64,000 bases of DNA, taken from the NCBI RefSeq assembly GCF_001905465.1, contig NZ_LISX01000002.1:95763-159762 (forward strand), read 5' to 3'. The first letter of the stretch is position 1; each line of letters begins with the position of its first letter. Both the position numbers and the translations under genes were made by a program. The stretch is from Kitasatospora sp. CB01950. GTDB lineage: Bacteria; Actinomycetota; Actinomycetes; Streptomycetales; Streptomycetaceae. Shown here one piece after another: positions 41,223 through 49,058 of this stretch. The notes below the pieces were generated by a model. It had not been told where the DNA came from, did not search any database, and saw nothing but the letters and a program-made list of their open reading frames with translations.

Positions 41223-42310
41223 TGTGGCCCACCGACACCCTCACCGCGCCGACCCTCACCGCCCCGGCCCTCACCGCCCCGACCCTCCCCGCGCCGACCC
41301 TCCCCGTGCAGCTCGCGCCGGCCGTCCCTCCGCAGCTCGCGCCGGCCGTCGGCGCCCTCGTCCCGCGGCCCGTCCCGCCGATGCCGGCGGTGCCGCCGCT
41401 GCTGGTCTCCTCTCCCCGACTCGCCCCGCCCGAGCCGCAGTCGGCGCGGCGCGGACCCCGCACCCCGGCCGCCCCGCTGCCCCGCCGCCGGCGTTCCAGC
41501 TGCGCGCCAGCGACCACCTTCGAGGCGGCGCTGACCGAACTCGCCGCCCAGGGCGCGACCGGCGTCCTGCACGGCCCGGACGGCGCGGTGCACCTGGCGG
41601 AGGGCCTGGTGGTGCACGCCGAGTCCGCGCGCGGGGCGAGCGTCGGCCACCTGCTCCACGGTGCGGGACGGATCACCGTCCGCGACTGGGAGGAGGCCGT
41701 GCGGCGGGACGCCGGGAGCCCGGCCGACCACCTGTTCACGGCCGGTCTGGTCGGCCGCGCCGAACTCGAACTCGCGCGCCTCACCGCGACCTTGGACGGC
41801 GCGTTCGACGCACTCGCCCAGCACGGCGGCGAGCTGCGCTTCGACCCCGTCGCCCGCCCGGCGTTCCGGCTGGCCCGCCCGCTGTCCGTGCTGGAGCTGC
41901 GCGGCGCGGTCGGCCGGCGGCGCGCCCTGCTGGACGCCTGCTGGCCGTCCGCCGAGCTCGACTCCGTCCCGCCGGCCGTCACCGGCGCCGCGCCGGTCCG
42001 CCGCACCGCCGTGCCGCGCCGCCGCCTTCAGGCGCTGCTGGCCGCCGCCGACGGCACCCGCACGGCACCCGAACTGGCCCGGCTGCTGGGCCGTTCCACC
42101 TTCGGCACCCTGCTGGACGTCCGGCAGCTGGCCGCCGCCGGGCTGCTCGCGTCCGGCCGGCCCGCCGTCCTCCCCGACCCGCCACCGGCCGCCGTGCCGC
42201 CGACGGCGCCTCCGGCCGAGCTGTCGCCGCCCGGCCCGCGCCCCCACGACTCCTCGGACCCGGAGGTGGGCCTGCTGCTCCGTCTACGCGCCGCCCTGGA
42301 GGCCCTGTGA
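41222..42310 (+). CDS. Pro/Ala-repeat protein with DUF4388-like domain, in roadblock operon
   Basis: 362 residues. Residues 1-100 are disordered, with repeats such as TLTAPTLTAPALTAP and PQLAPAVGAL. From about 100, FEAALTELAAQGATGVLHGP DGAVHLAEGLVVHAES resembles the DUF4388 'PatA-like' effector strand pattern often found with response regulators and small GTPases. A second helical region (RRLQALLAAADGTRTAPELA RLLGR) looks like a winged helix. Another disordered tail follows. Function unknown; the domain pairing suggests signalling. Translationally coupled to the previous gene. Confidence 0.65.
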   Translation: MWPTDTLTAPTLTAPALTAPTLPAPTLPVQLAPAVPPQLAPAVGALVPRPVPPMPAVPPLLVSSPRLAPPEPQSARRGPRTPAAPLPRRRRSSCAPATTFEAALTELAAQGATGVLHGPDGAVHLAEGLVVHAESARGASVGHLLHGAGRITVRDWEEAVRRDAGSPADHLFTAGLVGRAELELARLTATLDGAFDALAQHGGELRFDPVARPAFRLARPLSVLELRGAVGRRRALLDACWPSAELDSVPPAVTGAAPVRRTAVPRRRLQALLAAADGTRTAPELARLLGRSTFGTLLDVRQLAAAGLLASGRPAVLPDPPPAAVPPTAPPAELSPPGPRPHDSSDPEVGLLLRLRAALEAL

Positions 42311-42392
42311 CCGCCCTGCCCGCCCGCCCCTGCCAGCAGCCGTTCGAGTCATGAAGCGCACGTTCCGTCAACTGACCGCGAGGAGGACGCCC

Positions 42393-42782
42393 GTGCTGCC
42401 GGAAGCCGAGGTGCACGCCGAACTGCGCGGCCTGCGGTCCCGCGTCCCGCACCTGACGGGTTCGCTGGTCGCCACCATCGACGGCCTGGTGGTGGCGCAC
42501 GACACCAGTGCCCTGGAGGCGGAGAGCGTGGCCGCGCTGACCGCCGCCGCGCTCGGCGTCGGTGCGCGGCTCACGGAGGCCACCGGGCAGGGCGCCTTCC
42601 TGGAGCTGATCACCCGCGGCGAGCGCGGCTACACGGCGACGTACGCCGCCGGCTCGTACACGGTGCTCACCCTGATGGCCGGCGCGCAGGCCAACGTCGG
42701 CCGCCTGCACCTGGAGGCGCGCCGGGCCGGGGCGCGGATAGCCGCCCTCGCCGACGCGGACCTCGACCGCGGCCCGCTCTGA
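42393..42782 (+). CDS. Roadblock/LC7-domain protein
   Basis: 129 residues in the classic roadblock order: VHAELRGLRSRVPHLTGSLV, strand ATIDGLVVAHDTSA, helix AESVAALTAAALGVGARLTE, strands GAFLELITRGERGYTATYAA and SYTVLTLMAGAQANVGRLHL, then helix. It is closer to the MglB/CvnB-type roadblock proteins than its three neighbours. GTG at 42393 directly follows GAGGAGG; ATG at 42351 would add 14 basic residues. Third gene of the group. Confidence 0.75.
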   Translation: MLPEAEVHAELRGLRSRVPHLTGSLVATIDGLVVAHDTSALEAESVAALTAAALGVGARLTEATGQGAFLELITRGERGYTATYAAGSYTVLTLMAGAQANVGRLHLEARRAGARIAALADADLDRGPL

Positions 42783-42879
42783 TCCGGTCGCCCCTGCGAC
42801 GCTCGTCCCATTCTCGCAACAGCCGGGTGCGCCGATCCGACGCGCCTTCAACTTGCCCAACGGAAGAGGTACTTGCACG

Positions 42880-43254
42880 ATGTCTGGTCTGGAAACCGCC
42901 CTCAAGGAGATCATGGCTTCGGTCGAGGGCACCATCGGTGTCGCCCTGGTCGACTACAACAGCGGGATGGCCCTGGGCCTGATCGGCGGCGGCCCGGACC
43001 TGGACCTGAACGTCGCCGCCGCCGGCAACACCGACGTGGTCCGGGCCAAGCTGCGCGCGATGGAACTGCTCAACCTGGACGAGGCGATCGAGGACATCCT
43101 GATCACCCTCTCCTCCCAGTACCACCTGATCCGCCCGCTCACCTCCCGCTCCGGCAAGGGTCTGTTCCTGTACCTGGCGCTGGACCGCAACCGGGCGAAC
43201 CTGGCGATGGCCCGTCACCAGCTGAAGAAGGTGGAGACCGACCTGGAGGTCTGA
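42880..43254 (+). CDS. Roadblock-like protein, close paralogue of 33314 product
   Basis: 124 residues: GLETALKEIMASVEGTIGVA, LVDYNSGMALGLIGGGPDLD, EDILITLSSQYHLIRPLTSR, GKGLFLYLALDRNRANLAMA RHQLKKVE. About 70% identical to the protein at 33314, with the same length and end (DLEV / SLEV), so duplication is recent compared with the other members. ATG has GGAAGAGG upstream. Its stop is three bases from the end of the convergent galactosidase gene, with no terminator visible between. Confidence 0.8.
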   Translation: MSGLETALKEIMASVEGTIGVALVDYNSGMALGLIGGGPDLDLNVAAAGNTDVVRAKLRAMELLNLDEAIEDILITLSSQYHLIRPLTSRSGKGLFLYLALDRNRANLAMARHQLKKVETDLEV

Positions 43255-43257
43255 CGG

Positions 43258-45018
43258 CTACTCGGCCCTGGTGAGCGTGAGCAGGCCCCCGGTGGGCACC
43301 CGGACGGCGAGTTCCGTCCCGTCGACCGGGGTCTGCGCCCGCGCGACTTCGCCGCCCAGGCAGTCCTGGACCAGCAGTTCGACCCGGCCCGGCGGCCGGT
43401 CGAACTCGATCCGCACCAGGGTGTCGGGGTCGGAGTTGGCCACCAGCAGCAGGTCCCACTCGCCGGCCGCCCGCAGCGGCAGCGGCGCGTACCGGCCGAA
43501 CGCGAGCTGCCGGCGGCTCCGCGCCTCGATCATCGGGTACGCCAACTCGGGCCGGTGCGGCCGTAGTTCGCCGCGCTGCAGCAGCCCGCGGTGCTCGGTC
43601 ATGACGCCCAGCCAGAAGCGCAGCGCGGCGAGCTGCTCGGGGCGCTGCGCGGCGAGGTCCACGGAGACCTGGGCGGTGGAGAACAGCACCGACTGGAGCA
43701 GCACGGCGATCTGCTCGGGGCTCTCGTCGGGGTGCCAGGTCAGCGGGTCGGCGTGCACGGCGAGCGGCCCGGCGGTCAGCCGCAGGTCCACGGTGCGGAC
43801 CCGGTTCTCCACCACGTTGTGCGGGCAGTCGGCGGCCCGGACCATGGTGGCGTACGGCCACAGCCCCGCGCTCACGTAGTCCTGCCGGTGCTCGACCAGC
43901 ACCTGCGGCGTGGTGGCGCGCAGCCGGATGTCGAGCGCGGCGAGCAGCTCGCTGACGCCTTCGGCGACGGTCGGGCGGTCGGCCTCCGGGGACGCGGTGT
44001 CGGCGGGGCGGGCGAAGGTGTCGATGAAGTCGATCTTCAGTCCGTCCACGCCGTGCTGCTCGACGGCGGCGGCGAGCCGGTCGACCAGGTGGGCGCGGAC
44101 GCCGGGGCTGCGCGGGTCGAGGACGTGCGTCTCCAGCTGCGGCAGGTGCGCGAGGGTGTGCCCGGCGAGGCGCTGCGCGGCGGCGCTGCGGTCGCCGGCG
44201 AACGGGATCGCGTGCCACAACAGGTAGGCCAGGCCTAGCTGTTGGATCCGCTTCACGTGCGCGCCGAAGTCCGGGAACGCCTCCGGGGCGGGCTGCCAGT
44301 CGCCGGTGGTGGCGTAGGAGCGGGTGCGTTCGTCGGTCTGCCAGCCGTCGTCGACGATCAGGGACCGGAAGCCGAGCGGGGCGGCGAGCGCGGCGAGGCG
44401 TTCGACGTCGGTGTGCGTCATCGCGAGGTGCAGGGCGTACCAGGTGCAGAACACCGGCAGGTACGCGAGGTCCGGGACGGGGGGCCGGGCGGGCAGGCTC
44501 GCTTCCCACCAGGTGGAGACGTCGGCGAGGGTGTCGGCGAAGTGGCGTCCGCTCAGGTCGAGGCGCAGGGAGAGCGTCGGCCCGTCGTGCTCGGCCCACC
44601 AGGCGAACCGACCGGTCTCCTCCACCGCGCCCTCGCCGATCGTCACCGGCCGGACCAGCTCGCCGAGCGCGAAGGTGCACAACGCCCGGTCGCCCGCGCC
44701 GATCAGGCTGCCCACGGGGGCGCCCTTCGCCACCGAGGTCTCCCGAGGCCGGGCCCAACTGGGCGGCAGCCAGCGGGAGTTGGTGTTGGGCGTCCAGTAC
44801 GCGGCGGCTCCGGTGCAGGGCAGCTGCCACTCGATCCGCAGCCGCTCGCCGTCCGCCTCGACCACCACCACCCCGGCGTCCTGCACCACCCGCACCACGG
44901 GCGGCACCTCGCTCCCGACCGCCGTCACCCGCACCACCAGTCCCCCGGCCTCGACGGTCCGGGAGGTCTCGACCAGACCGGACGGCGGCGCGGAGCCGTC
45001 CCACGACAGAGCAGTCAC
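43258..45018 (-). CDS. Alpha-galactosidase, GH36-like
   Basis: 586 residues. An N-terminal beta-supersandwich region is followed by a (beta/alpha)8 barrel: FRSLIVDDGWQTDERTR, then the catalytic DGLKIDFIDTFARPAD, where the Asp after KI is the likely nucleophile, and VLVEHRQDYVSAGLWPYATM. A C-terminal beta domain ends LVQDCLGGEVARAQTPVDGT. It removes terminal alpha-galactosyl groups; substrate may be melibiose- or raffinose-type. No signal peptide, so cytoplasmic. GTG at 45018 follows GGAAGGAAC. Downstream of, and on the same strand as, an ABC importer operon, but separated by a strong hairpin. Confidence 0.78.
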   Translation of the reverse strand: MTALSWDGSAPPSGLVETSRTVEAGGLVVRVTAVGSEVPPVVRVVQDAGVVVVEADGERLRIEWQLPCTGAAAYWTPNTNSRWLPPSWARPRETSVAKGAPVGSLIGAGDRALCTFALGELVRPVTIGEGAVEETGRFAWWAEHDGPTLSLRLDLSGRHFADTLADVSTWWEASLPARPPVPDLAYLPVFCTWYALHLAMTHTDVERLAALAAPLGFRSLIVDDGWQTDERTRSYATTGDWQPAPEAFPDFGAHVKRIQQLGLAYLLWHAIPFAGDRSAAAQRLAGHTLAHLPQLETHVLDPRSPGVRAHLVDRLAAAVEQHGVDGLKIDFIDTFARPADTASPEADRPTVAEGVSELLAALDIRLRATTPQVLVEHRQDYVSAGLWPYATMVRAADCPHNVVENRVRTVDLRLTAGPLAVHADPLTWHPDESPEQIAVLLQSVLFSTAQVSVDLAAQRPEQLAALRFWLGVMTEHRGLLQRGELRPHRPELAYPMIEARSRRQLAFGRYAPLPLRAAGEWDLLLVANSDPDTLVRIEFDRPPGRVELLVQDCLGGEVARAQTPVDGTELAVRVPTGGLLTLTRAE

Positions 45019-45057
45019 AACAAACGTTCCTTCCGAGCGAATCAACAAGGACAACTG

Positions 45058-45086
45058 CCCCCGCGCCCCGTCACGGGGCGCGGGGG
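45058..45086. terminator. Hairpin between ABC importer operon and galactosidase gene
   Basis: Perfect 13-bp stem CCCCCGCGCCCCG / CGGGGCGCGGGGG with a 3-base loop, 15 bases after the stop of the last importer gene (leftward). It may end the operon or reduce read-through into the galactosidase gene. Confidence 0.75.
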
Positions 45087-45100
45087 GCCGGACGCGGCTG

Positions 45101-46117
45101 CTACGTCTCCGGGTAGTGGCACGCCACCTGCTGCGCCCGTGTGGTGAGCGTCAGCAGCGGGGCCTCCTCGCGGCACCGCGCCTGCGCCTTCGGGCAGCGC
45201 GGGTGGAACGTGCACCCCGACGGAGGGTTCGCCGGGCTGGGCGGGTCGCCGAGCAGCACGATCCGCTCGCGCGCCCGTTCCGCGGCCGGGTCGGGCAGCG
45301 GGACGGCCGACAGCAGCGCCTTGGTGTACGGATGCGCCGGCCGCTGGTAGACGTCGTCCTTGTCGCCGATCTCGACGATCCGCCCGAGGTACATCACCGC
45401 GACCCGGTGGCTGATGTGCTTCACCACGGCGAGGTCGTGCGCGATGAACACGTAGGCGACGCCGAGCTCGCGCTGCAGGCGCTCCATCAGTCCGACGATC
45501 TGCGCCTGGATCGAGACGTCGAGCGCGGACACCGGTTCGTCGGCCACCACGAGCTCGGGCCGGGTGGCGAGCGCGCGCGCGATCCCGATCCGCTGGGCCT
45601 GTCCGCCCGAGAACTGGTGCGGGTAGCGCTCCAGGTGCTCCGGGGCGAGTCCGACCAGCTGGACCAGGTCACGGACCTCGCGCGCGATCTCCCCGGACGA
45701 TGCCCCCTGGGCCCGCAGCGGCGCGGCGATGATCTGCTGCACGGTCTGCCGCGGGTTCAGCGAGGCGAACGGGTCCTGGAAGATCATCTGGAACTTGCTG
45801 CGCAGCGGCCGCAGCCGTCCCTGCGAGGTCCGGGTGATGTCCTGGCCGCGGAAGGCGACGGTGCCCGCCGTCGGGTCCAGCAGCCGCACCAGCATCCGCC
45901 CGGTGGTGGACTTCCCGCAGCCGGATTCGCCGACCAGTCCGAGCGTCTCGCCGGGCCGGACGTCGAAGCTGACGCCGTCGACGGCCCGGACGCCGGGCAT
46001 TCGGCGCAGCACGCCGCGTGCGCCGGGGAAGGTCATGCCGAGGTCGCGGACGCTCAACAGGGCGTCGGAGAGCGCGGGTTGGGCACGGTCGGCGGCGTGG
46101 AGGGTCTCGGTGGTCAT
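45101..46117 (-). CDS. Peptide-type ABC transporter ATP-binding protein (OppF/DppF-like)
   Basis: 338 residues. Walker A LGLVGESGCGKSTTGRML, Q-loop QMIFQDPFASLNPRQ, signature HQFSGGQAQRIGIARAL, Walker B ELVVADEPVSALDVS, H-loop AHDLAVVKHI. The C-terminal oligopeptide-ABC domain has CTFHPRCPKAQARC with the cysteines that bind a 4Fe-4S cluster in this family. One of two ATPases energising import. Starts ATGA overlapping the stop of the upstream ATPase gene. Confidence 0.92.
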   Translation of the reverse strand: MTTETLHAADRAQPALSDALLSVRDLGMTFPGARGVLRRMPGVRAVDGVSFDVRPGETLGLVGESGCGKSTTGRMLVRLLDPTAGTVAFRGQDITRTSQGRLRPLRSKFQMIFQDPFASLNPRQTVQQIIAAPLRAQGASSGEIAREVRDLVQLVGLAPEHLERYPHQFSGGQAQRIGIARALATRPELVVADEPVSALDVSIQAQIVGLMERLQRELGVAYVFIAHDLAVVKHISHRVAVMYLGRIVEIGDKDDVYQRPAHPYTKALLSAVPLPDPAAERARERIVLLGDPPSPANPPSGCTFHPRCPKAQARCREEAPLLTLTTRAQQVACHYPET

Positions 46118-47100
46118 GCGGTCACCTCATCGAGGACGCAGGCGCTGCGGTGTCCGTCGGCGACGGTGCGCAGCGGCGGCCGGTCGCCGGTGCAGCGGCC
46201 GTCGGAGGTCGCGGCGTAGGCGGGGCAGCGCGGGTGGAAGGCGCAGCCGGCGGGTGGGGCGAGCAGGGAGGGCGGGGAGCCGGGGATGGCGCGCAGTTCG
46301 GCGCCGTCCTCGTCGTCGAGGCGGGGCAGCGAGTCGAGCAGGCCGCGGGTGTACGGGTGCCGGGGTGCGGTGAACAGCTTCTCCGCGGGGGCCTGTTCGA
46401 CGGCGGAGCCGCCGTACATGACGAGGACTTCGTCGGCGACCCGGGCGATCACGCCGAGGTCGTGGGTGATCATGACGATGCCGAGTCCGCGTTCCTGTTG
46501 GAGGCGCATCAGCAGTTCGAGGACCTGGGCCTGGACGGTGACGTCGAGGGCGGTGGTCGGTTCGTCCGCGATGATCAGGTCGGGGTCGCAGGACAGCGCG
46601 AGGGCGATCATGGCGCGTTGGCGCATGCCGCCGGAGAACTGGTGCGGGTGTTCGCGGGCGCGGCGGGCGGGTTCGGGGATGCCGACGTCGCCGAGGACGT
46701 CGACGGCGCGGGCGAGGGCGGCTTTGCGGGTGCCGCCGAAGTGCTGGCGGTAGGCCTCGGCGATCTGGTCGCCGACGGTGAAGTAGGGGTGCAGTGCGGT
46801 GAGGGCGTCCTGGAACACCATCGCCATCTTCCGGCCGCGCAGGGCGCGGAGCCGGTCGTCGGGGGTGCCGATCAGTTCGGTGCCGTCGAGTTTCGCGGAG
46901 CCGGTGACGGTGGCGCCGCGGTGGAGTCCCATGACCGCGAGCGAGGTGACGGACTTTCCGGAGCCGGATTCGCCGACGATGCCGAGGGTGCGTCCGCGTT
47001 CGACGGTGAAGTCGATGCCTTTGACGGCGCGGACGGTTCCTTCGGCGGTGGGGAACTCGACGGCGAGGTCGCGGACTTCGAGCAGCGGGTGGGGGGTCAT
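46114..47100 (-). CDS. Peptide-type ABC transporter ATP-binding protein (OppD/DppD-like)
   Basis: 328 residues. Walker A LGIVGESGSGKSVTSLAV, Q-loop MVFQDALTALHPYFTV, signature HQFSGGMRQRAMIALALS, Walker B DLIIADEPTTALDVT, H-loop THDLGVIARV. C-terminal CAFHPRCPAY is the conserved cysteine tail. ATG at 47100 overlaps the end of the permease gene by 4 bases; the gene also overlaps the next ATPase. The pair forms the importer's motor. Confidence 0.92.
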   Translation of the reverse strand: MTPHPLLEVRDLAVEFPTAEGTVRAVKGIDFTVERGRTLGIVGESGSGKSVTSLAVMGLHRGATVTGSAKLDGTELIGTPDDRLRALRGRKMAMVFQDALTALHPYFTVGDQIAEAYRQHFGGTRKAALARAVDVLGDVGIPEPARRAREHPHQFSGGMRQRAMIALALSCDPDLIIADEPTTALDVTVQAQVLELLMRLQQERGLGIVMITHDLGVIARVADEVLVMYGGSAVEQAPAEKLFTAPRHPYTRGLLDSLPRLDDEDGAELRAIPGSPPSLLAPPAGCAFHPRCPAYAATSDGRCTGDRPPLRTVADGHRSACVLDEVTA

Positions 47101-48086
47101 GACAGCCTCGCCCTCGGGTCGATCCAGGCGTAGACGAGGTCCACGACCAGGTTGGAGGTGACGATGAAGAAGGAGGCGAGCAGCGTCACGCCCATGATCA
47201 CCGGTTGGTCGGACTTGTTGAGGGAGTCGGCGAAGAGTTTGCCGATGCCGGGGAGGCTGAACAGCGATTCGGTGATGAGGGCGCCGGCGAGCAGTCCGCC
47301 GAGGTCCATGCCGAGCATGGTGGCGACGGGGGTGAGGGCGGGCCGCAGTCCGTGTTTGCCGACGACCCGGCGTTCGGGCAGGCCCTTGGCGCGGGCGGTG
47401 CGGACGTACGGTTCGGCCATCGTCTCGATGACGGAGTTGCGGGTCATCCGGGCGTAGATGGCGGCGTTCAGCAGGGCGAGGGTGATCCACGGGAGGATCA
47501 GGTTGGTGATCCAGCCGACGGGGTTCTCGCCGAAGGCGATGTACCGGGGGTAGGGCAGGATGCCTGCGACGGTGACGACCAGGTAGAGCAGGATCATCGC
47601 GGTGAAGTAGACCGGCAGGGCGGCGATGCCGATGGTGCCGATCATCAGGGTGCGGTCGATCCAGGTGCCGCGGCGCAGGGCGGAGATCACGCCGGCGCCG
47701 ACGCCGAGGAGCAGCCAGAGGGTGGCCGCGCCGAGTGCGAGGGAGATGCTGGTGGGGAGCCGGTCCATCATCAACGCCCAGACGGGCTGGGCGGATTGGA
47801 AGGAGTAGCCGAAGCACGGGAAGCCGCACTGCACGGCGTACTGGCCGGTGCCGAGGGTCTGGCCTGCGAAGATGCCGCGGACGTAGTGCCAGAACTGGAC
47901 GATCAGGGGGTCGGCCAGTCCGAGCTGCTGCCGGACGAGTTCGATGCGTTCGGTGGAGCAGTCCTTGCCGCAGAACTGGGCGGCGGGGTCGCTGGGGAGC
48001 AGGTAGAAGACGGCGAAGGTGAGCGCGCAGACGATCAGCAGGGTGGCTGCCATCGCGGCGAGCCGGCGGAGCAGGTATCCGATCAT
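47097..48086 (-). CDS. ABC importer permease (OppB/DppB-like)
   Basis: 329 residues, six helices. First helix LAAMAATLLIVCALTFAVFY, then an external loop with FCGKDCS and VQCGFPCFGYSF; these two cysteine pairs recur in actinobacterial homologues. EAA-type loop: RNSVIETMAEPYVRTARAKG LPERRVV. It lies after the C-type permease gene (order A-C-B-D-F, instead of the usual A-B-C-D-F). Overlaps both neighbours by 4 bases. Confidence 0.9.
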   Translation of the reverse strand: MIGYLLRRLAAMAATLLIVCALTFAVFYLLPSDPAAQFCGKDCSTERIELVRQQLGLADPLIVQFWHYVRGIFAGQTLGTGQYAVQCGFPCFGYSFQSAQPVWALMMDRLPTSISLALGAATLWLLLGVGAGVISALRRGTWIDRTLMIGTIGIAALPVYFTAMILLYLVVTVAGILPYPRYIAFGENPVGWITNLILPWITLALLNAAIYARMTRNSVIETMAEPYVRTARAKGLPERRVVGKHGLRPALTPVATMLGMDLGGLLAGALITESLFSLPGIGKLFADSLNKSDQPVIMGVTLLASFFIVTSNLVVDLVYAWIDPRARLS

Positions 48087-49042
48087 GCCCGGCTGCCCTT
48101 CGGGTCGAGGGCGTCCCGCAGGGCGTCGCCGACCAGGGTGAAGGCGAGGACGACCAGGAAGAGGCAGGCGCTGGGGAGGATGAAGAACATCGGGTCGACC
48201 TTGTAGTAGAGCACCGCGTCGGAGATCATCTGGCCCCACGAGGGCGTGGGCGGCCGGATGCCGACGCCGAGGAAGCTGAGCGCGGCTTCGGTGCCGATCA
48301 GGCCGGGGACGGCGAGGGTGACGTAGACGACGATGGTGCCGGTGAGGTTGGGCAGGATCTCGCCGAACAGGATGCGGGCGTTGCCGGTGCCGCTGGCCCG
48401 GGCGGCCTCGACGTATTCGCGGTGCCGGAGCGAGAGGGTCTGGCCGCGGACCACGCGGGCGATGTACGGCCAGGAGAACAGCGACATGACGCCGATCAGC
48501 AGCACGACGCGGTTGACGTCCCGGGCGACGGAGAGCAGCGCGATCATGAAGATCAGGCTGGGGAAGGACATCATGACGTCCATGAAGCGGCTGATCAGGG
48601 CGTCGATGCGGCCGCCGAAGTAGCCGGCGGTGATGCCGAGGACGGTGCCGATGAGGGTGATCAGCAGGGCGGCGCTGAAGGCGACGAGCAGGCTGATCTG
48701 GGCGCCGTAGAGGAGTCGGGCGAAGATGTCGCGGCCGAGCAGCGGTTCGACGCCGAGCCAGTGGTGCGAGCTGATGCCGCCGAGGGAGCCGCGGGGCAGG
48801 CCGCCGAGGTAGGGGTCGATGGCCTTCTTGTCGACCGTGTCGGGGCGGGTGCCGCTGATCGCGGTGAGCACGGGGGCGAGGAGGGCGGCGAGCACGAAGA
48901 AGCCGATGATGCCGGCGCCGACGAGGGCGGCCTTGCGGCGGCGCAGGCGGTGCAGGGCGAGGGCCCAGGGGGAGGCGGGGGCCTCGGCAGCGGCCGGGGC
49001 CCCCGCTCCCTCGGCCGGGGCCGTGGGGAGCGGGGTGGTCAT
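48083..49042 (-). CDS. ABC importer permease (OppC/DppC-like)
   Basis: 319 residues. N-terminal tail (Ala/Pro-rich) then helix GAGIIGFFVLAALLAPVLTA; HHWLGVEPLLGRDIFARLLY is the family 'G(T)D.LGRDVFSR' segment; EAA loop REYVEAARASGTGNARILFG. C-terminal PSWGQMISDAVLYYKVDPMF. Binding-protein gene lies 16 bases upstream; ATG at 49042. Confidence 0.9.
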   Translation of the reverse strand: MTTPLPTAPAEGAGAPAAAEAPASPWALALHRLRRRKAALVGAGIIGFFVLAALLAPVLTAISGTRPDTVDKKAIDPYLGGLPRGSLGGISSHHWLGVEPLLGRDIFARLLYGAQISLLVAFSAALLITLIGTVLGITAGYFGGRIDALISRFMDVMMSFPSLIFMIALLSVARDVNRVVLLIGVMSLFSWPYIARVVRGQTLSLRHREYVEAARASGTGNARILFGEILPNLTGTIVVYVTLAVPGLIGTEAALSFLGVGIRPPTPSWGQMISDAVLYYKVDPMFFILPSACLFLVVLAFTLVGDALRDALDPKGSRA

Positions 49043-49058
49043 GGTCTGGACTCCGGCT

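Noticed and set aside
41234..41310. Short repeats near 41.2 kb as a regulatory or CRISPR-like array
   Set aside because: They encode in-frame TLTAP-type protein repeats.
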